Source: Gracilaria caudata (taxonomy: Eukaryota > Rhodophyta > Florideophyceae > Gracilariales > Gracilariaceae). Taken from it: a DNA stretch of 26,852 bases. Position 1 is the first letter of the stretch. Every line of letters starts with the position of its first letter. Below the pieces are notes generated by a model. That model saw nothing but the letters and a program-made list of their open reading frames with translations, was not told the origin of the DNA and made no database searches. Of this stretch, positions 1 to 9,399 are shown piece by piece. Both the position numbers and the translations under genes were made by a program. The stretch is from assembly GCA_030374735.1 (NCBI GenBank), contig JASCIV010000273.1:1-26852 (forward strand), written 5' to 3'.

Positions 1-113
1 TAGTACGACTACTTGGTTGTGGTCAGTGGTTGCGATGTAGAGGTATTATAGGTCGTTGGGTCTTGAGCAAACCCACGCGTAGAAGCGAAATTAGCTTCAC
101 CGTTTCCATATAA

Positions 114-130
114 AGAGAGAGAGAGAGAGA
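114..130. repeat. (GA)n microsatellite
   Basis: Seventeen bases of uninterrupted AG/GA dinucleotide. A complementary (CT)n tract lies at 4981-5003 and a third, shorter GA tract at about 6836-6851, so GA/CT runs recur in the gene-poor part of the window. Confidence 0.9.
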
Positions 131-1240
131 TACTTCATATATCTTCCGTTTTGATTTCTTACAAGGGTGCCTCACGTCCATGAGCTTAATAACGCTCCAG
201 GTACCAGCGGCTGCACTGCACTTTATGCAGCTCTGATACCCGGCAGACGAAAACTCCCAGTTCTGGAGGCAGGACGTCTCAATGAGAACGTGAAGCTCTT
301 GATATACGCGAAAAACATGATTCTAATCAGTTCGATATTATCTACCCGTCTCTCATAAAGCTTGTTGCTCGTCCCTTGGCCATTGCTTTGGTCAAGAGAT
401 TTGTCATCCCAACAAGCAGCTCAAACAACGAATCTTCTTCGTCTTCCGCACGTTCTGGCTTTAAATGCTGGATAACAGCTTCCAAACAGCTGCAGCGCGG
501 GACATCTATCTGACATCATTGTGAAAGAATTGTCCGATGAATGTCACCACCCTGCGATGCCTCTATATTTAGAACTTTCAATACATACATGATGCCCACT
601 CGCAATGCGAACTCTGATAGCCAATATACCCTACAATAATCTAACCAACCTCTTCAAGAAAAATTCACTGGAAGAGTTAAGCGAGTTTTTCGGAAGGAAG
701 ACATACTTAATGCCACATACAAGGACGATTATGGGTCCTGAAGATATTTTCGGCCCCCATAATCTTTCTTGCACGTGTATCGACACTCAAAGCAACGGAT
801 ACAATCTCACCAAGATAGCATACTTTACTGCCCTAGAGTTTGATAGTACAAACTGGCAGATAATGTCAAAATCTCGAAGCATTATTTTGTGTGCGCAAGT
901 TCTCGGGTCTCAGTGGCCAATATGAAAGCCAGTAGAACCTTTCCAGATATGGGGTTGGGTCAGAATTTAAAGTGGGATCCGACGCGGGAGAATCTCCTCT
1001 TCTCGGCACAAAAATCACTGTCTTTGATATCACTGGCACATGGCTTCATCTCTGTCTCCGTAATCTATATCTGGTCTTCGTAACTCGCGGCGCTACCGAT
1101 ATTCGGGAAATGGATAATCGAGGACGTCGAATTACGGTTGCAAGAGCCTTATGCTTTGAGAAATATCTTAATTAGAAGAAGCATAATGGCCTGCCTAAAT
1201 GACTCTATGCGGATCCTCACTGTATATCTTAGGAATCAAC

Positions 1241-1280
1241 TGAAGCTGAACTCGATGAAGCTGAACTCGATGAAGCTGAA
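1241..1280. repeat. 15-bp tandem repeat, about 2.7 copies
   Basis: The unit TGAAGCTGAACTCGA occurs exactly at 1241-1255 and 1256-1270, with a third partial copy (10 bases) at 1271-1280. Being a multiple of three, it reads as repeated E-A-E-L-D on the plus strand, in a frame that stays open from about 1232 to a TAG near 1320. No start codon or family match supports a gene. Confidence 0.85.
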
Positions 1281-2569
1281 ATTAGAACTAAAACTATCAT
1301 AGCCTCACAGAATCCAGTCTAGAATTCTTTGGTTGGTTGACTTTAACGGGAAGAACAGATAGGGTTAAGCACTAGACTGAATCTGATTCAGTCCAACCAT
1401 TGCTCAGGTGAGTATACGATGGAAGCTACTCGAGACGCCATTGTACGCTACCTCAGAATCTGGGCGCATATTATTTGAACATACTTCCATATTTGTGCTG
1501 AAAAACACGACGACAGCGGAATGCTGTCTCACCGTATCATGATGCTTGAGAGGCAAATTTTACAGACAATCCGAGTCAACTAAGCATTTTGAAACGCTTC
1601 TCATGAGTGCTTCTAATTTATGTCATCGGTAGAACCAACAGGCTTGTTTTTGTTGCTCATTATGGTACCCAAAAACCACTGTGCTACACCTCCGGTGTAG
1701 ACTGATGCCAATAGCAGCTGGCAGGGAATATGACCTTAATTGGTTTATTCCTTTTAGAACAAACCATCCAAAAGCAACGCTTCTCTGCTTTTTCCAGCTA
1801 TACCGCAAGAACACGGACAGAGTACCATTGTGTAGCTTTGTGTCATACAAAATGATATCGTGCGAGTGAGAGATTGTTTGAAATTCGAAGTAAAAATCAA
1901 ACGTGAGATAGAATCATGCACGCCTGGTTCTCAACATCGACTGCCCTTTAAGAGAGTTTCGAGTTCATGGTACTCTTGAAAACATAGCAGCGTAGCACTG
2001 TGCAAACTACTTTCCTACGAGCGCCTAAGCTGGCTTCCTCCGCTGCTTGGGGTTGGCCCTTTTAACTCTCTCTTCACCACACTGCCAGCAATTTCAAATA
2101 ACAACAGGCAGCTGAAAGACCTGCTGTCTGGTACGTACACGCTTCTACTCTGGTTTGCTACCTTATTCACGGTTATGCCCAACAAGAAAATAATCTCGAG
2201 AGAGGTATTTTTGTCTATTTATGGTATGGCCATAAGGCTACCCGAGGCCAAGGGCCAACGCTGCACCTGTGGGTGTCCGCCCATCTAGGCTTTCGGAACA
2301 CGTTTTTTTCACTGACATTTGCGTGTTACAAAAGGACTGTATCATACAATGGTAAGGTTATTTTATTTGTTGGACGTATGTGTTGAATATGTGCTGGAGG
2401 TTAAGGTCTCTGACCATATAGTTTTCCGGTGCCCATTACGAAGATAACAAACGCCAGCCGTTGTGAGACTTGCGCAATCTACGAGAAAATCGTCGTAAGT
2501 CACTTGGAGAGCTTATAATTGAAGCATAACGAAAAGTTCTGACCTTCTTGAGGAATGAAAACTACTTGT

Positions 2570-3115
2570 AAGGTAACTCTCTGCTGTGCTACGAATTAAG
2601 ACACTGCGGGCATAACAAAGAAGAAAGTTGTGTTGGTCGCTGCGAGTAAACCATTTGGAAACGTGACGGTGGTAGCAATAATGTTGTTCAAAAGGCGCTT
2701 CTGTCAGCCAAAAACAAGGCAGGTCAGAGAAATCGCGGCTAAACGATGACTCAGGAGAATAATGAAGTAAGTGCCCGAATCTCACCGTATCAACTACACA
2801 TCTTCGGGAACATCTGCAACGATAGCTTTAAATGAGCCATATCAGTCTTGCTGATATCTCCTGATTCTTGCGATACCAGCAGATCATCAATACTGAGAAT
2901 GTAAGACACAACAAATATGCTCTCCATCACCTGCCTCATTCACTTTGTCTGCGTTCTGTTTCAAGAGATTCATAAACTGACGCTTTTGTCCGTTCCTATA
3001 TGTCACAAATCCTGCTTCCAGTAAGATGGAGGAGGCCTCTCTCCATTGTCTGACGTAGGCTCAAAACAAAACTGTGAATCGCTTCGAATTCCTTCTTGTA
3101 CCTTGTGTGGAACAT
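2570..3115 (-). mobile_element. Decayed Ty1/copia reverse transcriptase remnant
   Basis: Reading the minus strand from about 3115 downwards gives, in shifting frames, a series of residues in the order expected for the copia reverse transcriptase. First comes a region like the YGLRQ..R.W segment (YVRQWREASSILLEAGF, from 3057 down), then a spacer ending in GDGEHICCV. After a frame change follows SYILSIDDLLVS, which corresponds to the YVDDLL catalytic box; the two Asp codons are at 2888-2883. Next is a K-x-x-L-x-x-x-F-type stretch, a stop, then GEIRAL. Downstream pieces around 2570-2780 loosely resemble the part leading to the GSLxY segment. At least two frameshifts and several stops show that it is dead. 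No LTRs were recognised, so its outer limits are uncertain. Confidence 0.75.
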
Positions 3116-3262
3116 CGTTTCTCTCCTTTTCCTTCAACTACTGCCAGTTATTTGTGTTCCTCATTCTGTTGCCGATAGCAGAAGTGCACGTATTCGTTTG
3201 CTTGCTCTCAGTTCTAACGAACATAAATGGTGCAAAGGGTCAATGCAATAGGCACAACACCT

Positions 3263-3268
3263 TATAAA
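3263..3268 (+). promoter_or_regulatory. Possible TATA box of the nuclease gene
   Basis: TATAAA lies 104 bases before the nuclease ATG, in a pyrimidine- and C/A-rich stretch free of long frames. The position suits a core promoter with a short 5' UTR, but a six-base match alone is weak evidence. Confidence 0.35.
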
Positions 3269-3371
3269 CCCACCACTGCAATGCCTTCCAAAGCCTACCA
3301 CCTCAACGCCCAGAACTCCTTCTCCCAAGTACACACCACCTCAACGTCGGTTATAATCGCCATACACTATC

Positions 3372-4046
3372 ATGTTGACCAACATCTCTTTGTTACTTGC
3401 GTTTTGCTTTTGTCTATCGGTGACCTGTGCATACCAGAACGAGACAGCTTCGCTACCAGTGAGTGGTGAATTTCTACCGAATGTGGTTCGCCAGTCGGCA
3501 TTGGATAAGTGGAAAGATGCGTACAAGAAGAATGGGTGTTCTTTGGTTATCTCAGGAGCTTCCGGCACGAAGCCCGCTACGAAGATTACGGCCACAATCA
3601 AGCCAGCGTGCAGAAAACTTGGATCGAGGCCGTTCAGCAAGGCCATTCATGGATGGAATGAATTCAAGAAGTTTGCGTACGAGAAGAAAACAGGGAAAAA
3701 GCTTTCTCCGGGACAGGCTGTACCATTACTAAAACCCACTCCTTGGGCGAGATGCCATATTATTGCCAATCAGCTGGGCGGAAGAGGCAATGTATACGCA
3801 AACTTGTTTCCGTGCTGGCAGACAAAGTTTAATACCCCAGTAATGTCCGATTGCGAGAATGTTGCTGCGAAAGAATTGAAAGCCGGCAATACTGTGATTT
3901 ATGAGGCCACCCTCCAGTATAGTGGAAAGCCCTGGCCAAGCTCAATTACGATTGAGGCTGAGAAGATCAACAAAAATAAGAAGAGATCAAAGTTGTACAA
4001 GGTGAAGATTGAGAACACGGAGCAGGCTAAACTTACGAACGTCTGA
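3372..4046 (+). CDS. Secreted DNA/RNA non-specific endonuclease-like protein
   Basis: A 224-residue intronless protein. Residues 1-20 form a classic signal peptide (hydrophobic LLLAFCFCL, likely cleavage after TCA), so it should enter the secretory route. The core at 125-165 matches the beta-beta-alpha-metal non-specific nuclease family: a His in the R-x-H-I-I-A-x-Q-L-G-G context (R127, H129), a downstream Asn-Leu (N144, expected Mg-binding Asn), and an Asn plus Glu further on (N154, E162). The segment with Y-x-A-T-L-x-Y-S-G near 180 fits the strand that follows in NucA/EndoU_NS_2-type proteins. The usual Gly before the catalytic His is replaced by Cys (C128). Likely role: extracellular or vacuolar nucleic-acid degradation, in scavenging or defence. 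The family is mostly bacterial, so transfer is possible. It lies between a dead copia fragment and an H3-like gene. The start is the first ATG, directly before the signal peptide. Confidence 0.8.
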   Translation: MLTNISLLLAFCFCLSVTCAYQNETASLPVSGEFLPNVVRQSALDKWKDAYKKNGCSLVISGASGTKPATKITATIKPACRKLGSRPFSKAIHGWNEFKKFAYEKKTGKKLSPGQAVPLLKPTPWARCHIIANQLGGRGNVYANLFPCWQTKFNTPVMSDCENVAAKELKAGNTVIYEATLQYSGKPWPSSITIEAEKINKNKKRSKLYKVKIENTEQAKLTNV

Positions 4047-4422
4047 GTCTTCAGCAAACCTTTTTACAAGGTTGTTCTAGCTGAATAGCTGTTGGAGAAA
4101 CTCTCACCTTGAGAGTAATTACGGGCAGAGTTAGCTACATGTACCTGCTCTCCATATAAACATGGATATATTCTAAGGCATATAAAACTGTGCATTTGTC
4201 ATTCCAGTAGTACTGTAGGGTAACAGGGTTCATGGACAGAGATACGAGGGTGACGTCACTGTGAGGTCACTGTCTCTGATTCGGATCTCGTCTCTGAAAG
4301 GAGTGCCGCACTCTACGCCGAGATAACGCCGACCTGCTGCGCAAGACCGCAGAAATGAACACCTGCTAACGAGTACGGCGATCCCCGACAGAACCTAGAT
4401 CCTGTGCTTGTCAGCTCTTGAT
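4047..4422. promoter_or_regulatory. Intergenic region with CRE-like palindrome and inverted repeat
   Basis: This stretch separates the nuclease stop from the H3-like ATG. TGACGTCA at 4251-4258 is a perfect palindrome of the CRE/bZIP type. GTCACTGT occurs at 4255-4262 and again at 4266-4273. The group is enclosed by an imperfect inverted repeat, CAGAGATACGAG (4236-4247) with CTCGTCTCTG (4287-4296). This may be the upstream control region of the H3-like gene, or may include an unresolved 5' exon coding for its N-terminal tail. Confidence 0.4.
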
Positions 4423-4846
4423 ATGATTGGCGTTGGCCGTAAACCAAATCGTCGCTTGTCGCGCAAGTCGGTGCCTCGGCGTTTCGAAATCCGCAAGTAC
4501 AAGCGCGGGGTTATCCCGTTTTCTCCACTGTTCAGGGAGATAACGGGAACTTATCATGAGGATCTCAGGTATGCCTTTCTAATCAACATCTAAGCTTCCG
4601 TGTGCGTCAACACAGACGACTGACTACTTTCCTTGCAAACTACGTTGGCTTTTTCTTGGTAATAGATGGCGCAATGATGCCATTGAGGCACTGCAAGTAG
4701 CCGCTGAAGCCTACATTTCTTTGCTGACGGACGATAGAAATATGTGCACAACTAATACGAAGAGGGCTACCGTAATGAGGACAAATATTCTAGTCGAGGA
4801 TGTCCCCGAAGCAGAGCTCTCCACAACGCCGCGCAGTAGCACTTAG
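4423..4846 (+). CDS. Divergent histone H3, probably centromeric type (CenH3-like)
   Basis: Two exons, 4423-4568 and 4666-4846, are joined across a 97-bp intron (GTATGC...AATAG) to give 108 residues. The splice turns a truncated frame into a histone fold. There is an alpha-N-like FEIRKYKRG, then PFSPLFREI for the start of helix 1, then EDLRW entering helix 2 (DAIEALQVAAEAYISLL), then D-D-R-N-M-C for the loop and TKRATVMR for loop 2/helix 3. The match to H3 (PFQRLVREI, ALQEAAEAY, NLC, KRVTIM) is clear in order and spacing. The Trp after R and the Met-Arg after helix 2 are typical of CenH3. Odd points: about five residues are missing between alpha-N and helix 1, the tail is short (about 25 residues, no ARTKQTARKS), and the C-terminus lacks QLARRI. 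An in-frame TAG at 4396 stops the frame extending upstream, so an earlier exon with more tail may exist. It could be a fast-evolving CenH3 or a young pseudogene. Confidence 0.65.
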
Positions 4847-4980
4847 TTTGGTTTGAGAGGGTTTGAGAGGGACCACTGTAAAGGTTATGCCCTTTTCCGG
4901 CCGTCTTGCGGAGCTGTCTTCAAAAGCACATAGTGTTGGTGGTTATTGAAGGGAATCTGATCCAGCTATTAGATGCCATA

Positions 4981-5003
4981 CTCTCTCTCTCTCTCTCTCT
5001 CTC
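4981..5003. repeat. (CT)n microsatellite
   Basis: Twenty-three bases of pure CT dinucleotide, about 140 bp past the H3-like gene stop. Confidence 0.9.
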
Positions 5004-5880
5004 ATTTATGGGCGTGCAACATTACTAGGACGCAGCAAGGAGCGTTGAGCACTAAAGAAACGCTCTTTCACTAAGAAGGCAGCATCTTGTCTGACCACTT
5101 CACAGATGTCATACAAATGCATAAATCATTGGACTACACATGCCCGGTGAAGACGATGCAATAAAATAGGTGCTTCCGCAACAGTCATTATATCGCTGCC
5201 TGTTGCCCAGTTCTTCCCGAAATTCCAACTTCAAGCGAATTTCTAATCCATTTCATATGAAATAGGCGGAAGGATGTTAGCAGAACAAAAGATATACTGT
5301 TCCGACCTGTCCTGATACACTTGGATCGTATCCCTTCTATGAAAATGATCTGTTTACAATAGAGAACATGAGACACATATTTGTGGTCGGAAAACAAAGG
5401 TTTTCTAGTAAGAACCTTGAATCTGCCAAGGCAAGCCTCTCAAGACAGTAATGAGCAGATAGAAATTGAAGGAGAGCTAAGTGTTTCAGTCAGATTAATT
5501 TCGGCATCCCGCTTTGACACAACTAGGGGCAACCTGTGTTTGTGATGTTGAGGAATGATATGATATATTGGGTGCCGCCACACAGAGAGTGGGATGTGTT
5601 CAGAAGATCTATCACTGTGCGACAGAGCACGAAGATTATGTATCTCTACGGCATCCTGCGGTCTTTTCTCTTTCTGCCGTTGTCTTATCTGCTTCGCACG
5701 GTTTGTTTATGTGTTAGAAAACAAGCAATCTCGTCTAATGCAGAAACAACATGAATACGAGGCGCAATGTACATACGTTCTCTGTGCGCTCTAGGAAAGC
5801 TCAGATTCTTTTAAGTCTGAATCGTTCCCACCGCCGCATTACTCAGATTGAGGAAAGTAATGTTCCCCAGGAAGCATTTC

Positions 5881-5992
5881 CCTGCTCTAGGGCCCTGCTC
5901 TAGGGGGGGGGGGGGGGTGGTTTAAATAATTTTCCGTTGCGTGGGCCCCGCGCTTGGGGGGGGGGGGGGAGTAGTTTAACAAAAGTTTCCGA
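5881..5992. repeat. Duplicated block with two long G tracts
   Basis: Fifteen consecutive G (5903-5917) and fourteen consecutive G (5956-5969) lie 53 bp apart. Each is followed by a similar segment (GTGGTTTAAATAA... and AGTAGTTTAACAA..., both leading to TTTCCG), so the block looks like an imperfect direct duplication. The sequence CCCTGCTCTAGGG is also repeated just before the first tract. Such tracts can form G-quadruplexes and are prone to length errors in sequencing. Confidence 0.8.
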
Positions 5993-6400
5993 GAAATCGT
6001 TTCAGTTTTGCAAAACAGCGACTTGCAACATAGAGAAACAAATGTTCAAAGAGGTAGAACAAGCAAACGTAGCAGAATCAACCATTGGATTTAGGCAAGA
6101 GTCCCATCACTTTCAATTTACATGAACTGCAACTTCTGCAACTTCGAATATCGCTAGTAGGAACGAGGTCGCAACCTATCCAAAAAACCGCATTCTTGCT
6201 CCCCTTTGTTGAATACCTGCGAAGTTCTTCAGTCACAATCCAAAAGAAAACACTAGTTAGCAATGGTCCGAACAACATCAACGTGAAGGATAGAATTGTG
6301 TTTTCCATGAAAAAAATCCATGTCTAAAGAACGAAAGAACTTGAGCAGAAGAGAAAAAATAGAAGAGACGGTCAGTGTGTCAGAAGCATCGCAGCGAAGA

Positions 6401-6660
6401 AGCAGGAAAAATTTTTACAACGGTGGCGCCGAAACTGTTTTCACAACCTGCTGGAGAAAGGGGAGGAGTCGGAAAAGTTTTGCAACGCTGGCGCCGAGAC
6501 TGTTTTCACAACCGGCGGAATATGAAGAGAAAGGACGAAGCAGGAAAAGTTTTGCAACGGCGGCACCGGAACTGTTTTCACAACCTGCAAGAGAAAGAGA
6601 AAGGGAGGAGCAGGAAAGATTTTGCAACGGTGGCGCCGGAACTGTTTTCACAACCTGCGA
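6401..6660. repeat. Four-copy minisatellite, unit about 66-72 bp
   Basis: Units begin near 6401, 6467, 6539 and 6609 (spacings 66, 72 and 70). Each carries the order AGCAGGAAAAGTTTTGCAAC, then G(G/C)(C/T)GGCGCCG with small changes, then CTGTTTTCACAACC, then a purine-rich GAGAAAG spacer. The spacer varies in length and one spacing (70) is not a multiple of three, so an open frame through the array (6320-6730 +) reads the units in two different frames. That argues against a repeat protein and for a non-coding minisatellite. Confidence 0.8.
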
Positions 6661-7965
6661 AGAGAATGGCGATGAGGATGGCGAACGGATAGTGCCTCTG
6701 GGAGTGAGCAGCGTTAACGGTTGGAGATGAGGCTGCTTTTGTAGTGAAAGCTAGGTGCTCTCCGCTCAATGGTTCTTGCGTTTGACAACTCTCCTGCACG
6801 AACAGATCATCATAATCAATGTTGGGGTAACTCTCAGAGAGAGAGAGAGAGCGTTGCATTCCTGTCGATCTGAATCGGTCTGCATAGTGTGGTGTCGGTA
6901 CGGGAGTTGTACGTGTCGAGCCCGGGTTTTGAGCGTGACAAAGTCACGATTCTCGTTTAGATGACGGATTAGATGCGTAAAGGGTGTTGGAGCAGTGCAA
7001 TTCTTCAATTCTATCATCTGGGTTACCAGAATATCATCAAGAGCGAGTTTTCCAGATCTTATCCAATGTACTGGGGGTATCAGTAACAAGGTCGTAAGTG
7101 AAAGGCATGAAAACAATCATCTGATTTGCCTCTCGTGTGCAGAGTTTTGCAAAGCTATACCTCTTTCAAGGCGCGCAATCGCGTTACAGTTGAACACTCT
7201 TTGCTTCCGTCGCTCTGGTCCGAGTTAGCTGTGGCAAGAATGGTAGCCTATAGAAAAGAGTCGAGGAAGTGGCATTTGGTGCTCACAGTCTCACCGTACA
7301 TCTAGATACACACGCAAAGAACCGGAAACACCTGGCACAGAAGCTGGCGTACCTTGAAGGATACGACTTATGTGACCCAGACATGAAGCCAGAGTTAACG
7401 ATCGAACACGCTGTCGGATAACCTGCAGTCTTCCCTGACTGTGAAGAATCGGCGATGCAGCGGTCCTCCAAGTGATTCTGAAGTGGATTGCTGAACGCTG
7501 TCGCCCAGATAAGATAGCGTTTACCCTGAGAGCAAAGAGAGACCATTGCAAGATAGATGAAAGTTGAAATGTTGCCTAGACAAGCATTGACGATGCTTGC
7601 ACAGTTCCAAAATATAACAGGTCTAGTGCTCTAGGACAATGGCGGTTGTAAGATGGACATTTGTGGCTTTCGCCCCGAAACGAATACCTGTTGTTCCACT
7701 CAGAGAGATTTAATGCTTGAACAACGATGCACAAAACTTAGGATTTGTACGGGAAACTAGAGGAGGTTGGACGGAGCACTTGATGAGAATACTACTCTGA
7801 ACTCGTTGCGCAGTGCTGCAAGGAGGGAGCAACCCCGGCCGACTGATAACCATAAAGAAACAAAGACTACTCACAAACACACGCGGCCATAATACTTGTC
7901 ATTCGATATGTACGTTAAGCGCAAGAGATAAAGCGTGGGAACGATTCAATTTACGGTGCTACCAG

Positions 7966-8878
7966 TTACGCAGTAAGAATGCAAGCGCCACCAGTGGCCC
8001 TGATCTTCTGTTCGGCACCCTTCGAGAAGAATTTTGCCTTCACAATAATGGGCTGCTCTGGTAGTCTTCCCTTTCCAAGCACCTTGAAGAAACCACTTTG
8101 TGTGACATCAAGTACCGGGGCGTTTTCCTTGTCATTCTTGTATTTCAGACGAATGTCTTCGGGAACTAGTGTCCAAAGCTTGTCAAGATTGATAGTGGGA
8201 CAATAGTATTTGTTCGTGGTTTTGTGGAAGTACCTCATACCCACCTTTCCGAAGTAACCAGGATGGTACTTGTCAAAGTTGATTCGGTGATGATGCTGAC
8301 CACCAGCGTTACCACGGCCACCGGCTGTTTAGTATAAACGAATACACTCGAGAAGTTAGTTTCTGGAATTGAACCATCATGACAGTGGGAAGGCAAGAAT
8401 TCTGAAAGGATTTAACGTACGATGCTTGCGGTGTTTTCCCTAAGAATCGTAATACGTGAAACGAGCGCGGAAGAAGAAATCATCCGACGCCAGAACCAAA
8501 TCATAACACAACGGTTAGGATCGCAGCGAAACAAACTGAGGGATGCAAAACGTGTATGAAGCTCTTTGTCTCAGCGCCTCGTGCGTTTCACTTGAGACTG
8601 GAGTTCAGCCCCTTCCGATCTCTCAACGCAGTTGCCTTGGCATAACTTACAATACGTCCATGCCCAGCGGAGACATGTCCACGCTTCTTTCGATTGTGAT
8701 GAAAACGGGTCGGCTAAGCGCGCGAGTAGATGGTCAAGCAGATAAAGCCAGAGAGCAAGCAGAAAGGTTTTTGAGTTAGCCTCAATATGTTGTTGAGTAA
8801 ACCACGTTTACCTTATGGCCAAATCGCTTCAGTCATAGCTAGACGGCGGCACAGGATCGGGATATCGGAACGAACCAT
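7966..8878 (-). CDS. RPL27A: 60S ribosomal protein L27a (uL15), four exons including a microexon
   Basis: A cytosolic large-subunit ribosomal protein, assembled from minus-strand exons 8713-8651 (PTRFHHNRKKRGHVSAGHGRI), 8439-8421 (19 nt, GKHRKH plus one base) and 8324-7966 (starting PGGRGNAGGQHHHRI and ending GGACILTA, stop TAA). Together they give 147 residues with Met, against 148 in human L27a, and every conserved uL15 block is present. Introns are 211 bp (GTAAGT...TTAG) and 96 bp (GTACGT...CAG). The 63-nt exon begins in phase 0 with CCG straight after an AG, and an in-frame TAG lies just upstream, so the initiator Met must come from a separate exon. The only ATG followed by GT nearby on this strand is at 8878-8876, which gives a 162-bp intron with a less usual GTTCGT donor. 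The ATG-only first exon is therefore inferred; the rest is secure. It shares a divergent promoter with the PPR gene. Confidence 0.9.
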
Positions 8879-9399
8879 ATTAGCGAAGCGGGGCGGATAA
8901 ACCGGGTATCGCGGCAGTCACTACTTTCACCGGAAGGAGAGATTATGGATGATGGGGGGATGGCGGGATCCGGGCCGAAAGAAAGGGACGCTCCAAGAGG
9001 ACGCCGACGGCGTCACTGCCAAATTCTCTCAGAAAAGTAAAATATTCTGCTTTTTGCAAATATGGAGCACAATGACATAATTTGCGCCCGCCACGTTGAA
9101 CACCCGAGGTCCTCAATTGCCAAACAAGCCAATCATTGGGGCCGTCTTTGCCGTCGTCGTAGCAAGGCGCAATCCAATGCAAGAGTAGAGAGCATGTGGA
9201 GTTCATGCCCGTACGAACCCCTGATAGGCACGCACGTGCCTGCGAGCTACAAAGCGCGAACATCATCATCGTTATCATCTGAAGCAGATAGTCATTGTCG
9301 CCGTCGCAAAGGCATTCAATGCTATCGGGTCTCCGAAAGCGTTGAGGAGCTAATCCTCCCCACTTCCTCATTGTCTGCGTCCCTCTTGCAAAAGCCATC
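8879..9399. promoter_or_regulatory. Divergent intergenic region between uL15 and PPR genes
   Basis: About 520 bp separate the likely uL15 start from the PPR ATG. Open frames on both strands here (9401-8943 minus, 9062-9685 plus) show no family signal, and the plus one runs out of frame into the PPR gene. The region presumably holds both promoters and 5' leaders; I see no convincing TATA box. Confidence 0.45.

Larger units (their letters stand above)
1..2569. other. Gene-poor region without a supportable gene
   Basis: No open frame here gives a convincing protein. Short frames exist at 167-358 (a vaguely ankyrin-like stretch ending in LNENVKLLIYAKN) and at 605-1175, where the frame is broken twice, but none has a start, length or family signature I can defend. 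The region contains a (GA)n microsatellite and a short 15-bp tandem repeat. Because a copia remnant lies just to the right on the minus strand, part of this stretch is probably the decayed 3' portion of the same element; that is inference, as I could not identify an LTR pair, primer-binding site or RNase H box. Confidence 0.5.
4847..7965. other. Gene-poor region with simple and tandem repeats
   Basis: About 3.1 kb without a gene I can support. It holds a directly repeated GGTTTGAGAG near 4850-4870, a 23-base CT tract, two long G tracts, a four-copy minisatellite and a GA tract near 6836. Short frames at 5188-5397 (-), 5536-5754 (+), 6965-7225 (+) and 7283-7551 (-) have no recognisable family. 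Around 7300-7560 several short peptides in different frames look like a broken coding sequence, perhaps an old mobile element, but I cannot name it. Confidence 0.5.

Noticed and set aside
167..358. Ankyrin-like peptide (GCTALYAA ... LNENVKLLIYAKN)
   Set aside because: Only one repeat-length stretch, no neighbouring repeats in frame, and a stop soon after; could be chance or a very old fragment.
6320..6730. 136-codon frame through the tandem repeat, apparently a repeat protein
   Set aside because: Units are read in different frames, so no peptide repeat is preserved; best explained as a non-coding minisatellite left open by chance.
6965..7225. Short frame with H-x4-H-x2-C-x2-C (HENNHLICLSC), similar to the metal site of Fur-type regulators
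   Set aside because: No winged-helix part upstream, the frame is only about 86 codons, there is no good start, and it lies among repeats. The match is four residues in a low-information pattern.
7283..7551. Two overlapping minus frames and a broken plus frame around 7300-7560 suggestive of a retroelement
   Set aside because: Peptides are short and interrupted, and no reverse transcriptase, integrase, protease or RNase H motif could be read, so no element is called.
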